64,000 nt of DNA from Flavobacterium sp. HBTb2-11-1 (GTDB taxonomy: Bacteria; Bacteroidota; Bacteroidia; Flavobacteriales; Flavobacteriaceae), in assembly GCF_009826975.1 (NCBI RefSeq), contig NZ_WUMO01000001.1:744001-808000 (forward strand), in the 5' to 3' direction. Below the pieces are notes generated by a model. It worked only from the letters and a program-made list of their open reading frames with translations. It made no database searches and was not told the origin of the DNA. Below are positions 42,628 through 51,481 of the stretch, one piece after another. The translations under genes and the position numbers were made by a program. Position 1 is the first letter of the stretch. Each line of letters starts with the position of its first letter.

Positions 42628-43860
42628 ATGGCAAAAGTAGTATTAGAATGTTCGTTTTGTGGAAGAAAGAAGCCAGAAACTAATTTATTAATAGCTGGTA
42701 TCAATGCGCATATTTGTGATAAGTGTATTGAACAGGCGCACGGAATTGTTTTAGAAGAATTAAAATCTAGCGGAAGCGCAAAACTAGTTGGGGACTTGAT
42801 TTTAAAGAAACCAAAAGAAATTAGAGCTTTCCTAGATCAATATGTTATTGGTCAAGATCAGACTAAAAAAGTAATGTCGGTTGCGGTTTACAATCATTAC
42901 AAGCGTTTAATGCAACAGCAATTGGACGATGAAGTTGAGATCGAAAAAAGTAACATCATCATGGTTGGTCAAACTGGAACAGGAAAAACATTGGTGGCAA
43001 AAACTATTGCTAAAATGTTAGACGTTCCTTTGGCAATTGTTGATGCAACAGTATTGACAGAAGCGGGTTATGTTGGGGAAGACGTTGAAAGTATTTTGAC
43101 TCGTTTGCTTCAAGCCGCAGATTATGACGTAGCAAAAGCAGAAAGAGGAATCGTGTTTATTGATGAAATCGATAAAATCGCTCGTAAAAGTGATAATCCA
43201 TCTATAACTCGTGACGTTTCTGGAGAAGGTGTTCAACAGGCATTATTGAAGTTATTGGAAGGAACAGTGGTAAACGTACCGCCAAAAGGAGGACGTAAAC
43301 ATCCAGACCAAAAATTCGTTGAGGTAAATACTCAAAACATCTTATTTATTGCTGGTGGTGCTTTTGATGGAGTAGAACGTATTATTTCAAAACGTTTAAA
43401 CCGTCAGGCAGTTGGTTACTCTACTTCTAAAAACACTGACAATATTGATAAAGATAATTTATTGCAATACATCATACCAAAAGATATCAAAGACTTTGGT
43501 TTGATTCCTGAGATTATTGGACGTTTGCCAGTTTTAACGCACATGGATCCTTTGGATAAAGCAACGCTTCGTGCGATTTTAACACAGCCTAAAAATGCAT
43601 TGATCAAACAATATCAGAAATTATTCTTAATGGATGATGTTGAATTTACGATTACAGACGAGGCTTTAGATTTTATTGTAGATAAAGCTTTAGAGTATAA
43701 ACTAGGAGCTCGTGGATTGCGTTCATTATGTGAAGCTATCTTGACAGATGCCATGTACGAACTGCCAACTTCTGACGATATAAGTTTGACAATCGACAAA
43801 GAATATGCAGAACATACGCTTAGCAAAAACTTATTGAAGCGTATGGAAATTGCTTCTTAA
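42628..43860 (+). CDS. clpX: ATP-dependent Clp protease ATP-binding subunit ClpX
   Basis: A 410-aa AAA+ unfoldase that delivers substrates to ClpP. The N-terminal zinc-binding domain has C8, C11, C30 and C33. Walker A is GQTGTGKT at about 114-121 and Walker [10 protein letters not shown]; the pore loop GYVGED and sensor-2 region GARGLRS follow. The ATG at 42628 gives the canonical [12 protein letters not shown] start; an in-frame ATG 24 bp upstream lies inside the repeat. A terminator follows, convergent with the GlxA-like gene. Confidence 0.97.
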   Translation: MAKVVLECSFCGRKKPETNLLIAGINAHICDKCIEQAHGIVLEELKSSGSAKLVGDLILKKPKEIRAFLDQYVIGQDQTKKVMSVAVYNHYKRLMQQQLDDEVEIEKSNIIMVGQTGTGKTLVAKTIAKMLDVPLAIVDATVLTEAGYVGEDVESILTRLLQAADYDVAKAERGIVFIDEIDKIARKSDNPSITRDVSGEGVQQALLKLLEGTVVNVPPKGGRKHPDQKFVEVNTQNILFIAGGAFDGVERIISKRLNRQAVGYSTSKNTDNIDKDNLLQYIIPKDIKDFGLIPEIIGRLPVLTHMDPLDKATLRAILTQPKNALIKQYQKLFLMDDVEFTITDEALDFIVDKALEYKLGARGLRSLCEAILTDAMYELPTSDDISLTIDKEYAEHTLSKNLLKRMEIAS

Positions 43861-43916
43861 GGATTTAGAATAATTCACTTTGTCAAAGTTTTAAAACTTT
43901 GCTAAAGTTCTTTTAT

Positions 43917-43948
43917 AAACCTGTTCATTTATTTGAACAGGTTTTTTT
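43917..43948 (+). terminator. Terminator of clpX
   Basis: Stem AAACCTGTTCA / TGAACAGGTTT with 6-nt loop and a T-tract. An 18-bp perfect palindrome (CAAAGTTTTAAAACTTTG, 43884-43901) precedes it. Confidence 0.85.
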
Positions 43949-43951
43949 GTA

Positions 43952-44917
43952 TTATTGCACCCTAAACTTCTCTCGATATTCAATAGGCTTCATACCAACC
44001 ATTTTATAAAATACCTTTCTAAAAGCTTTTGGGTCGTTATAGCCAGTTTTTTCAATAATTTCCGAAATCGAAAGTTGCGTTTGTTCTAAATATTTCTTCG
44101 AACTTTCGACTCTAATATTCTGCAAATATTCAATTGGCGGAATTCCTGTCACTTGTTTGAAACGGCGTGTCATGTTTCTGGCACTTGTTGGAATATCTTT
44201 TGTGATTTCTTCTAGTTTTTCGATGGAATGATATTGGCTTTCAATTTTTTGCTGCAACATGGCCACTAAAGAATCATTGTGTAAATGGTTGGGTCTGAAG
44301 GTGCTGAAATAGCTTTGTTTGTATCTATTTAAATCGATAGAGAATGTTTTGGCAATTTTAACTGCCATTTCGTTACCGCAGAATTTCTGAACCAAAAGAA
44401 TCAATAAGTGAAATGTTGAGGTTGACCCACCGCTGGTGTATAAACTTCCGTCGGCTGTTAAGGTTTCCTCTGGTTTTAATTTTACCATCGGAAAAGCTTT
44501 TGTAAAAGCACTGCACGCGTCAACATGCGTTGTAGCTAATTTTTCATTTAGTAAACCAGAAGCAGCAAACAAAAAAGCTCCAGTACAAAAACTAGCTAAT
44601 TCAGCTCCAGCCTTATGCTGTTTTTGCAGCCACGGAATAAAACATTTATTCTTTTTAATCATCTCGCTCATATTATCTGTCGTAAAAGCGGGAATTAAAA
44701 TTAAGTCTAGAATACTATCCGAAGTTTCAATGGCATTGCTTTTATATCCAAATAAATTTCCTTGATCGGACTGCTCTTGAGATTGAAAAATCATAATTTC
44801 GAATGGTTTCTCCTCTCCAGCAGTAAGTTTATTCGTGGTTTCAAATACTTCTAATATTGCAGCAATGCTCAGTAATTTATAGTCGTGAGGTACGATTAAT
44901 CCTAGTTTCTTGCTCAT
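43952..44917 (-). CDS. GlxA-like AraC-family transcriptional regulator
   Basis: A 321-aa regulator with an N-terminal DJ-1/PfpI-like amidase domain (about residues 4-170, with SFCTGAFLFAASGLL at the nucleophile-elbow position, C-containing) and a C-terminal AraC helix-turn-helix domain (about 220-315: TSARNMTRRFKQVTGIPPIEYLQ, then FSISEIIEK-like second helix). Proteins of this kind sense metabolites and activate nearby genes. It is divergent from the VOC/SRPBCC cassette that begins at 45058 and may control it. The effector is unknown. Confidence 0.9.
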   Translation of the reverse strand: MSKKLGLIVPHDYKLLSIAAILEVFETTNKLTAGEEKPFEIMIFQSQEQSDQGNLFGYKSNAIETSDSILDLILIPAFTTDNMSEMIKKNKCFIPWLQKQHKAGAELASFCTGAFLFAASGLLNEKLATTHVDACSAFTKAFPMVKLKPEETLTADGSLYTSGGSTSTFHLLILLVQKFCGNEMAVKIAKTFSIDLNRYKQSYFSTFRPNHLHNDSLVAMLQQKIESQYHSIEKLEEITKDIPTSARNMTRRFKQVTGIPPIEYLQNIRVESSKKYLEQTQLSISEIIEKTGYNDPKAFRKVFYKMVGMKPIEYREKFRVQ

Positions 44918-45057
44918 GATTTTTGGTCTTTTGGAATTTCAGTATCTTACAAAAATAATCAAATTGTCTCAAATGCCCCTAAAAATGACTTTTATTGGCA
45001 TTTTTAAGTAATCTTAAAAAATTAAATTTGTTTTAATTAATTCGTAATTTTATCAAG

Positions 45058-45468
45058 ATGAAAACAAAAATCTTCTTAAATCTTGCTGTAAAAGATTTAA
45101 ATCGCGCAATATCTTTTTTTAACGAACTCGGCTTTCCAACCAATCCGAAATTTACTAATGATAAGGGAGCTTGCATTGTTATAAGCGAAAGCATCTTTGT
45201 GATGCTTTTGGTAAAAGAGTTTTATCAAACATTTACAAAGAAACAAATTTGTGATTCTACAACAACCAGCGAAGCTCTTATGGCGCTTTCTGTAGAAACG
45301 CGAGAACAAGTAGATGAAATGATTGAAAAGGCAGTTAAGGCTGGAGGAACAGATTACCAGCAATCTCAGGATTATGGCTGGATGTACCAAAGAACTTTTC
45401 TAGATGTAGACGGACATCACTGGGAAGTTTTCTTTATGGATGAAAGTCAGATTCCGGAAAACATGTAA
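45058..45468 (+). CDS. VOC (glyoxalase/bleomycin-resistance) family protein, copy 1
   Basis: A 136-aa vicinal-oxygen-chelate protein: two beta-alpha-beta-beta-beta halves, with FLNLAVKDLNRAISFF at the start and the C-terminal FLDVDGHHWEVFFMD. Metal ligands are not all conserved in this subgroup, so enzyme activity is uncertain. It is a clear paralogue of the gene at 46031. A TAAATTTG (45023-45030) -7 box lies 27 bp upstream. It is the first gene of an alternating VOC/SRPBCC run divergent from the GlxA-like regulator. Confidence 0.9.
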   Translation: MKTKIFLNLAVKDLNRAISFFNELGFPTNPKFTNDKGACIVISESIFVMLLVKEFYQTFTKKQICDSTTTSEALMALSVETREQVDEMIEKAVKAGGTDYQQSQDYGWMYQRTFLDVDGHHWEVFFMDESQIPENM

Positions 45469-45507
45469 TAATTAATACGAAACAAATCAAACAAAAATTA
45501 TTTAAAA

Positions 45508-45912
45508 ATGATAACAATTAAAAACACCGTGAATGCATCTCTTGATAAAGTTTGGAATTTTTGGAACACTCCAGAACATATTACAAAATGGAGCTTTGCT
45601 TCTCCTGATTGGCACACGCCTTATGCAGAAGCCGATGTGAGAGAAGGAGGAAGATTCAAATTGACTATGGCTGCAAAAGACGGAAGTATGAGTTTTGACT
45701 TTGAAGGAGAATTTACTTTAGTAAAGCCAAACCAAGCGCTTTCGTATGTTATGGGAGACGGAAGAAAGGTTGAAATTACTTTTACTGAAACTGCAAATGG
45801 TGTTGAAATAATTGAAAGTTTCGATCCAGAAACACAAAATCCAGAAGAAATGCAGCGCGCTGGTTGGCAGGCAATTTTGGATAATTTTAAAAGTTACATT
45901 GAAGCAAATTAG
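45508..45912 (+). CDS. SRPBCC (AHSA1-like) family protein, copy 1
   Basis: A 134-aa START/Bet v1-fold protein of the AHSA1 subgroup. It opens with ITIKNTVNASLDKVWNFWNTPEHITKW, the typical N-terminal strand and helix, and ends with GWQAILDNFKSYIE. Such proteins bind small hydrophobic ligands, and many bacterial members have no known role. It lies 39 bp after the first VOC gene and 118 bp before the second, in the same orientation, suggesting a functional cluster rather than one tight operon. Confidence 0.9.
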   Translation: MITIKNTVNASLDKVWNFWNTPEHITKWSFASPDWHTPYAEADVREGGRFKLTMAAKDGSMSFDFEGEFTLVKPNQALSYVMGDGRKVEITFTETANGVEIIESFDPETQNPEEMQRAGWQAILDNFKSYIEAN

Positions 45913-46030
45913 TTTTTAGACTCTAAAGTCTCAAAGTGACAAAGGTTCAAAGATTACAAACTTAAATTAGCTTACATTACTCATATGGTTTAAAAGAAAT
46001 AAATATCTAACCCAACAAAAAAAACAAAAA

Positions 46031-46441
46031 ATGACAAAACAAATATGGTTGAATCTTCCTGTAAAGGATGTAGCAAAAGCGAAAGATTTTTTTTGGAAAA
46101 TTGGTTTTTCGTTTAATGAACAACATGATACGCCAAGTTCGACGTGCATGGTTGTAGGTGAAGGACATTTTGTGATAATGCTTTTCGAAGAAATGCTTTT
46201 TTCAAGTTTTTCCAAGAACAACATTGCAGATACGAATTCAAGTTCGGAAGTCTTGATTTCAATTGATGCAGAAAGCAGGGAAGAAGTTGATGAATTAGCT
46301 GAAAAAGTCAAAGAAGCCGGCGGAACCATTTTTGCTCCTCCTGCAGAAAGCCAAGGCTGGATGTATGGCTGTGGTTTTGCCGATTTGGATGGTCATCGTT
46401 GGAATGTTTTATTTATGGATTTTAGTAAATTACCAGGTTAA
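46031..46441 (+). CDS. VOC family protein, copy 2
   Basis: A 136-aa paralogue of the gene at 45058, sharing the opening (WLNLPVKDVAKAKDFF), the internal ESREEVDELAEKVKEAGGT and the end FADLDGHRWNVLFMD. The two probably arose by local duplication. A glyoxalase/dioxygenase-like fold with no assigned substrate. It is followed after a single base by an SRPBCC gene, so they are certainly co-translated. Cytoplasmic, no signal. Confidence 0.9.
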   Translation: MTKQIWLNLPVKDVAKAKDFFWKIGFSFNEQHDTPSSTCMVVGEGHFVIMLFEEMLFSSFSKNNIADTNSSSEVLISIDAESREEVDELAEKVKEAGGTIFAPPAESQGWMYGCGFADLDGHRWNVLFMDFSKLPG

Positions 46442-46442
46442 G

Positions 46443-46907
46443 ATGGAAAAATTAGTGTTTAATACTGAGATAAAGGCTTCTAAAGAAAAAATTTGGAAAG
46501 TCTTATGGGATGATGAAACTTACCGAAAGTGGACAAGCGCTTTTTGTGAAGGAAGCTACGCTGAATCGAATTGGAACGAAGGGGACAAGATTTATTTTCT
46601 TGGACCAGGGGGAACAGGGATGAATAGTCTTATTGAGATTAAAATTCCGAACGAATATATGGCTTTTAAGCATCTGGGCGAAATCAAAGATTTTAAAGAA
46701 GTGCCGCCAAATGAGGAAACGGAAAAATGGAGCGGTTCAATGGAAACCTACAGACTGACTCAAAAAGGAGATGTGGTAGATCTTCATGTTGAGGTAGATG
46801 TGATTGAAAAGCATATTGATTATTTTAAAGAAGCTTTTCCAAAAGCGGTAGAATTGATTAAAGAACTGTCTGAAAAAGAGAATAAAGAAAGAGAATTGAC
46901 AACTTAA
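46443..46907 (+). CDS. SRPBCC (AHSA1-like) family protein, copy 2
   Basis: A 154-aa START-fold protein. The ATG at 46443 lies one base after the VOC stop and gives the canonical MEKLVFNTEIKASKEKIWKV; an upstream in-frame start at 46332 would overlap the VOC gene in another frame and encodes no family sequence. The C-terminal helix YFKEAFPKAVELIKELSEKE is typical. A paralogue of the gene at 45508 at domain level only. Ligand unknown. Confidence 0.9.
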   Translation: MEKLVFNTEIKASKEKIWKVLWDDETYRKWTSAFCEGSYAESNWNEGDKIYFLGPGGTGMNSLIEIKIPNEYMAFKHLGEIKDFKEVPPNEETEKWSGSMETYRLTQKGDVVDLHVEVDVIEKHIDYFKEAFPKAVELIKELSEKENKERELTT

Positions 46908-46939
46908 AAATTTATAATTAACAATTAAAGAGAAATATC

Positions 46940-47377
46940 ATGGCAACAGCAGTAAATCCATATTTAATGTTTAACGGAACTTGCGAAGAAGCATTTCTGT
47001 TTTATAAATCAGTTTTTGGTGGAGATTTTCCATATATCGGAAAATTTAAAGATGCTCCAGCAGAAGAAGGAGAAGTACTTTCTGAAGAAGCTTTAAATCG
47101 AATCATGCACGTATCGCTTCCAATTGGGAATACTACTTTAATGGGAAGTGACACGCATCCAAGATACGGAGATGTCGGTTTTGGCGACAACTTTTCTGTT
47201 TCTATTCACGCAGAAAGCAGAGAAGAAGCAGATAAAATCTTCAACGGACTTTCGGCAGGAGGAAAAGTAGAGATGCCTATGAATGACACTTTCTGGGGAT
47301 CTTACTTCGGAATGTTTAAAGATAAATTCGGCATCAACTGGATGGTGAGTTTTGATAAAAATGAAGGAATGAAATAA
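46940..47377 (+). CDS. VOC family protein, PhnB/UbiG-associated type
   Basis: A 145-aa protein of the PhnB-like VOC subgroup (3-demethylubiquinone-9 3-methyltransferase-like annotation, which is historical). It opens NPYLMFNGTCEEAFLFYKSVFGG and ends FGMFKDKFGINWMVSF, both typical. It lacks obvious metal-binding histidines at all usual positions, so catalytic activity is doubtful. It is the last member of the cassette, 32 bp after the second SRPBCC gene. Confidence 0.9.
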   Translation: MATAVNPYLMFNGTCEEAFLFYKSVFGGDFPYIGKFKDAPAEEGEVLSEEALNRIMHVSLPIGNTTLMGSDTHPRYGDVGFGDNFSVSIHAESREEADKIFNGLSAGGKVEMPMNDTFWGSYFGMFKDKFGINWMVSFDKNEGMK

Positions 47378-47533
47378 TATAAAAGTTATGTTATTTTAAT
47401 AGTAGAACATAATTGTTAAATTACTCTAAAAAGCACATGAAAATGTGCTTTTTCGTTTCAAAAAAACAAAGAATATTCTTTTTTATCAACAAGAGATTGC
47501 CGATTTTTGTCGCTTTAAAATCAAGAAGATAAA

Positions 47534-48763
47534 ATGGCAGCAGAAGACAAAGAAATAATCTTACTAAAAGTTTCTGGACACGATAAAATTGGAGTTACAG
47601 CAGGATTAACAGCTGTATTGGCAGCATACGATGCTAATATTTTAGATATCGGGCAAGCTGATATTCACGATACGCTTTCTTTAGGTATTTTGTTCGAAAT
47701 TGCTGCAGGATCATCATCTGCACCCGTTTTAAAAGATCTTTTGTTTAAAGCATACGAATTGGAAATCAAAGTAAAATTTATTCCGATTTCTATTGAAGAT
47801 TATGAAACGTGGGTAAAATCACAATCAAAACAACGTTATATCATCAATATTTTGGGAGAAAAACTGGCGGCATCACAATTGTCTGCAGTGACTCAGATAT
47901 TGTCAGACCAAAATTTAAATATCGATTCGATTATTCGATTAACAGGAAGAACTTCTGTTGTAGAAAAAGAAGAATATCCGCGTTCTTGTATTCAATTGTC
48001 TGTAACGGGTGAAATTGTAAACAAGATCATCATGACAGCGAGTTTTATGGAAATTTCCAGAACGCTAAACGTTGATATTTCTTTCCAAGAAGACAATATT
48101 TACAGAAGAAACCGCCGTTTGGTTTGCTTCGATATGGATTCAACTTTAATTCAAACCGAAGTAATCGACGAACTTGCGGAATTGAATGGAGTAGGAGATC
48201 AAGTTCGTGCTATTACAGAATCGGCTATGAACGGTGAAATTGATTTCAACGAAAGTTTCAAAAAGCGTATGGCACTTCTAGAAGGTTTGAGCGAAGAAGT
48301 TTTGCAAAATGTTGCTGTTAATCTGCCAATAACACAAGGAGCACACCGTTTGATGAAAGCTTTAAAATATTATGGCTATAAAACTGCAATTCTTTCAGGA
48401 GGATTTACCTATTTCGGAGAATATCTTCAAAAAGAATTAGGAATAGACTACGTTCACGCCAATCAATTAGAAATAAAAGATGGGAAACTGACGGGAAAAT
48501 ATTTAGGAGACATCGTAGATGGCCAGAAAAAAGCCGAATATCTAAAAGCAATTGCAGAAAAAGAAGGAATTCACATCAATCAGACAATCGCAGTTGGAGA
48601 TGGAGCCAACGACTTGCCAATGCTAAACTTAGCAGGTCTTGGAATCGCTTTCCATGCGAAACCAAAAGTAAAAGAAAGCGCCTCAACATCCATCTCAAGT
48701 TTAGGTCTTGATGGTGTTTTATACTTATTAGGATATCACGATAGATATATTGATATGATGTAA
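47534..48763 (+). CDS. serB: Phosphoserine phosphatase SerB with two ACT domains
   Basis: A 409-aa enzyme for the last step of serine synthesis. The N-terminal half carries two ACT-like regulatory domains (about residues 5-90 and 100-185). The HAD catalytic domain has nucleophile D200 and D202 in CFDMDSTLIQTEV and the C-terminal VGDGANDLPML with the metal-binding Asp. The long form with tandem ACT domains is common and allows serine feedback. It stands alone, followed by a repeat-rich gap and a bidirectional terminator. Confidence 0.95.
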   Translation: MAAEDKEIILLKVSGHDKIGVTAGLTAVLAAYDANILDIGQADIHDTLSLGILFEIAAGSSSAPVLKDLLFKAYELEIKVKFIPISIEDYETWVKSQSKQRYIINILGEKLAASQLSAVTQILSDQNLNIDSIIRLTGRTSVVEKEEYPRSCIQLSVTGEIVNKIIMTASFMEISRTLNVDISFQEDNIYRRNRRLVCFDMDSTLIQTEVIDELAELNGVGDQVRAITESAMNGEIDFNESFKKRMALLEGLSEEVLQNVAVNLPITQGAHRLMKALKYYGYKTAILSGGFTYFGEYLQKELGIDYVHANQLEIKDGKLTGKYLGDIVDGQKKAEYLKAIAEKEGIHINQTIAVGDGANDLPMLNLAGLGIAFHAKPKVKESASTSISSLGLDGVLYLLGYHDRYIDMM

Positions 48764-48773
48764 TTTGCAATCT

Positions 48774-48837
48774 GTCGCCCTGAGCGAAGTCGAAAGGCTT
48801 TCATGTCGAAAAAGGCTTCGACTCCGCTCAGCCTGAC
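48774..48837. repeat. Extragenic palindromic repeat
   Basis: Long imperfect inverted repeat of about 27-bp arms built on GCGAAGTCGAAAGGC and GGCTTCGACTCCGCTC. It is noticeably more GC-rich than its surroundings. This style of repeat is scattered through many Bacteroidota genomes. Confidence 0.7.
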
Positions 48838-48901
48838 AAAGTAAATGCATCTATGTTATTCGGCAAAGAAGAGATAGCATTCAGAATTCCATAATCAAAA
48901 T

Positions 48902-48949
48902 AAAAAACAAACCTCAGTCTTTGCAATAAAGGCTGAGGTTTGTTTTTTA
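48902..48949. terminator. Bidirectional terminator after serB
   Basis: Arms of about 21 bp (48902-48922 and 48929-48949) with one G-U position and a short loop; poly-A and poly-T on the two ends. It serves serB and the convergent TonB_C gene. Confidence 0.85.
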
Positions 48950-48950
48950 T

Positions 48951-49042
48951 GGGCATGCCCCTCCGGGTCGGGCTATCCGTTTCAATCTTTTTATTTTTAA
49001 AGAAAAAATAAAAAGGATTTCCACTTCTATCCCTCATGCGCG
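48951..49042. repeat. Flavobacterial intergenic repeat with palindromic head
   Basis: Begins with the palindrome GGGCATGCCC, continues through a GC-rich block (CTCCGGGTCGGGCTATCC) and an inverted AT-rich pair (48984-48998 with 49004-49019), and ends CCCTCATGCGCG. It resembles a dispersed repeat that I have seen in Flavobacterium genomes; its spurious translation is often mis-annotated as a small protein. Confidence 0.7.
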
Positions 49043-49061
49043 TTTAGTGGAATTAACGTTT

Positions 49062-49463
49062 TTAAATTATGTCAAAAGTAAAATCAACTTTAGTTCTAAC
49101 GTGATATCCTTCATGTTCTCCACAAAGCCATTTAGGAGATTTAAGCATCACATTTTTAAAATCTTGTTTTGCTTTGTTTGCAATATTGCTATTAAAAACA
49201 ACATCATTTATCGAGCCATCCATTTCAACAACAAAATTTAAAGAAATAGATCCTTTGAAATTTTTTCCCGTTTTTGTCTTTTTGAAGTTTTCCAAAATAT
49301 ATGCAACAAATTTATCTTTGCCACCAATGAATTCGGGTTTTACTTGAATTGTTTCAAAATCATAAATATTTTTCTGTATGGCACTTAATGGTTTAGCCTC
49401 TTGCGAATTGGATTTTTGTGTTAAAAAGACAAAAAAGAAAAAGAGCAATAGTTTTTTGGTCAT
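49062..49463 (-). CDS. Secreted TonB C-terminal domain protein
   Basis: A 133-aa protein with a signal peptide (about residues 1-20, ending SNSQ) and a TonB_C-like domain (about 40-130) with ILENFKKTK, FVVEMDGSINDVVF and ending in beta strands. Unlike TonB proper, it has no proline-rich spacer or retained N-terminal anchor, so it is periplasmic or surface-exposed and not a classical energy transducer. It follows the small membrane-protein gene at 49475 by 11 bp. Function unknown. Confidence 0.78.
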   Translation of the reverse strand: MTKKLLLFFFFVFLTQKSNSQEAKPLSAIQKNIYDFETIQVKPEFIGGKDKFVAYILENFKKTKTGKNFKGSISLNFVVEMDGSINDVVFNSNIANKAKQDFKNVMLKSPKWLCGEHEGYHVRTKVDFTFDII

Positions 49464-49474
49464 AAAGAGTTTTT

Positions 49475-49717
49475 TTATTTTCTAGATTCCAACTCCTTTT
49501 TAATTTCCTTTAAATTCTTGAGATTCAAGAAAAGAATAGGTAATAAAGCAATCGGAACAATACTCATGGCGCTAAAACCTTTCATAAAAATGATAAATAT
49601 ATTAAGAATGAACAGCATAAGAAGCACAACGCAAAAAACGGTATTTACGGTTTTTAATGTCTTCTGATTTTTAATCAGTTCTTCAGTGGTCATTTTGCTG
49701 AATTTTGTTTCTTTCAT
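49475..49717 (-). CDS. Small membrane protein with two helices
   Basis: An 80-aa hypothetical protein. Two hydrophobic helices (about residues 24-44 and 49-66) are flanked by charged ends; it begins with KFSKMTTEELIKNQKTLK, a short helix seen in small Bacteroidota membrane proteins sometimes labelled redox-active disulfide protein 2, although no CxxC is present here. Its stop lies 11 bp before the TonB_C gene and its start 13 bp after the GH3 gene, so the three may be one transcript. Confidence 0.7.
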   Translation of the reverse strand: MKETKFSKMTTEELIKNQKTLKTVNTVFCVVLLMLFILNIFIIFMKGFSAMSIVPIALLPILFLNLKNLKEIKKELESRK

Positions 49718-49730
49718 TTTATAAGTTTTT

Positions 49731-51242
49731 TTAGCACATTTCTTTCAATTGTTCCAAATAATCTCTCTGATTCGAAAGTCTCGGAATCTTATGCTGACCG
49801 CCTAATTTGTCTCTTTCTTTTAACCAGTCATAAAATAAATTTTCACGGGCAACATTCACAACCAAAGGATTTAAAGTCATATTATTGTAGCGTTTCGCTT
49901 CGTAATCAGAATTCAGCGTTTGCAAAGTTTCGTCCAGTACTTTTTGGAACAGGCCTACATCGGCAGGATTTTTCTTGAATTCAATCATCCATTCATGTGC
50001 GCCTTTTTCTTTGTCCTGCATAAAAATAGGAGCAACTGTATAATCTATAACTTCAGTTTGAGTCACTTGGCAAGCTTTTGCAATAGCTTGATCGGTATTT
50101 TCGACCATTAATTCTTCTCCAAAAACATTAATGTGATGTTTCGTTCTTCCCGTCACTCTAATTCTGTACGGATTTAAAGAAGTAAAACGAACTGTATCGC
50201 CAATTAGATATCTCCATAAACCAGAATTTGTAGTAATAACAATGGCGTAATTTTTATTTAATTCAACATCTGCTAAACGAACCACTTTTTGGTTTGGAGT
50301 TCCAAAAGTATCCATCGGAATAAATTCGTAGAAAATGCCATAATCCAGCATTAGTAATAAATCGCTCGAATTATTCAAATCCTGAATCGCAAAAAAGCCT
50401 TCAGAAGCATTGTATATTTCGTAATATCTAAAATCTTTGCTTGGCAATAATTTTTTGTATTGTTCTCTATAAGGAGAAAAGCTTACTCCTCCGTGAAAAT
50501 ACACTTCCAAATTTGGCCAAAGCTCCAGTAAGTTTTGCCTTCCGGTATTTTCTAAAACTTTATTCATTAAAACCAACATCCAAGACGGAACTCCTGCAAA
50601 ACTGGTTACATTTTCATTTTTGGTTTCATTAATAATGGCGGCGATTTTGGTTTCCCATTCGCTCATCAGCGAAGTTTTACTGCTTGGCGTACTGCTGAAT
50701 TCTGCCCAAATTGGCATATTCTCAATCAAAATTGCCGATAAATCGCCAAAAAAAGTATTGTTGTTTTCGTAAATCTGAGAGCTTCCTCCTAGGCGAAGGC
50801 TTTTTCCCAAAAATAATTCAGAATCTTCATTGTTATTCAAATAAAGACATAGAAGATCTTTACTGCCTTTATAATGGCAATCTTCCAGAGCTTCATTACT
50901 TACCGGAATAAATTTACTTTTTGCATTTGTCGTTCCGCTCGATTTGGCAAACCATTTAATTGGGCTTTCCCAAAAAACGTTTTGTTCGCCTAAGCGTGTG
51001 CGTTCAATAAGCGGCTGTAATTCTTCATAAGTTGCAATAGGAACTCTTTCTGCAAATGTCTGATAAGAATTAATGCTCGAAAATTCATATTTTTTTCCAA
51101 TAACTGTATTCTCAGATGCCGTCAATAAGTTATGCAATAATTCTTCCTGAACTTCATTAGGGTATTTTAAAAAAAGTTCTATTTGATGAATCCTTTGTTT
51201 TAGGACCCAAGATGCAAACGAATTGATAATAGATAAAGGCAT
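49731..51242 (-). CDS. GH3 family protein (auxin-responsive GH3-like acyl-adenylating enzyme)
   Basis: A 503-aa protein with the GH3 fold, an ANL-like adenylating family. The ATP-binding segment is KSSGTTNAKSKFIPVS (about residues 104-120), followed by YNASEGFFAIQ and a later GLWRYLIGDTVRF, all conserved in GH3 proteins. In plants these conjugate amino acids to hormones; bacterial members are found in Bacteroidota with no firmly established substrate. It is probably the first gene of a three-gene minus-strand unit. Confidence 0.92.
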   Translation of the reverse strand: MPLSIINSFASWVLKQRIHQIELFLKYPNEVQEELLHNLLTASENTVIGKKYEFSSINSYQTFAERVPIATYEELQPLIERTRLGEQNVFWESPIKWFAKSSGTTNAKSKFIPVSNEALEDCHYKGSKDLLCLYLNNNEDSELFLGKSLRLGGSSQIYENNNTFFGDLSAILIENMPIWAEFSSTPSSKTSLMSEWETKIAAIINETKNENVTSFAGVPSWMLVLMNKVLENTGRQNLLELWPNLEVYFHGGVSFSPYREQYKKLLPSKDFRYYEIYNASEGFFAIQDLNNSSDLLLMLDYGIFYEFIPMDTFGTPNQKVVRLADVELNKNYAIVITTNSGLWRYLIGDTVRFTSLNPYRIRVTGRTKHHINVFGEELMVENTDQAIAKACQVTQTEVIDYTVAPIFMQDKEKGAHEWMIEFKKNPADVGLFQKVLDETLQTLNSDYEAKRYNNMTLNPLVVNVARENLFYDWLKERDKLGGQHKIPRLSNQRDYLEQLKEMC

Positions 51243-51313
51243 GAATCTGTTTTTAAGTTAACTAATTTTAGTCTTTAAATCTCACAAACTTTGTAAAACA
51301 AAAAACTTAAAAT

Positions 51314-51343
51314 TTGAATATCGGGAGACAAATAGTAACTTTG
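51314..51343 (+). promoter_or_regulatory. Well-spaced promoter in the GH3-DUF2797 gap
   Basis: TTG at 51314-51316, a 19-nt spacer and TAACTTTG at 51336-51343. If it drives the DUF2797 gene it would give a leader of about 130 nt, in which I see no other gene. Confidence 0.55.
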
Positions 51344-51481
51344 TCTTCATATCAAAAATAATATTTTTTTGTAAAAAACAATTCTATTTGAAGTAAAGAT
51401 TCTAACTATATAAACGAATTTTAACACAAAAAATTTTAAATCTTTGATAAATCTAAATCAGCAATTATAAATAAAATACGA

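Noticed and set aside
43884-43901. 18-bp perfect palindrome after clpX as an operator
   Set aside because: It is composed of A/T runs and lies between convergent genes next to a terminator, so it more likely belongs to the transcript end.
46332-46442. Longer N-terminus for the second SRPBCC protein
   Set aside because: It lies inside the VOC gene in another frame; the family sequence begins at the ATG at 46443.
48828-49037. Open frame of 69 codons on the minus strand
   Set aside because: It is the translation of a flavobacterial intergenic repeat and a terminator, with no homology pattern of a real protein.
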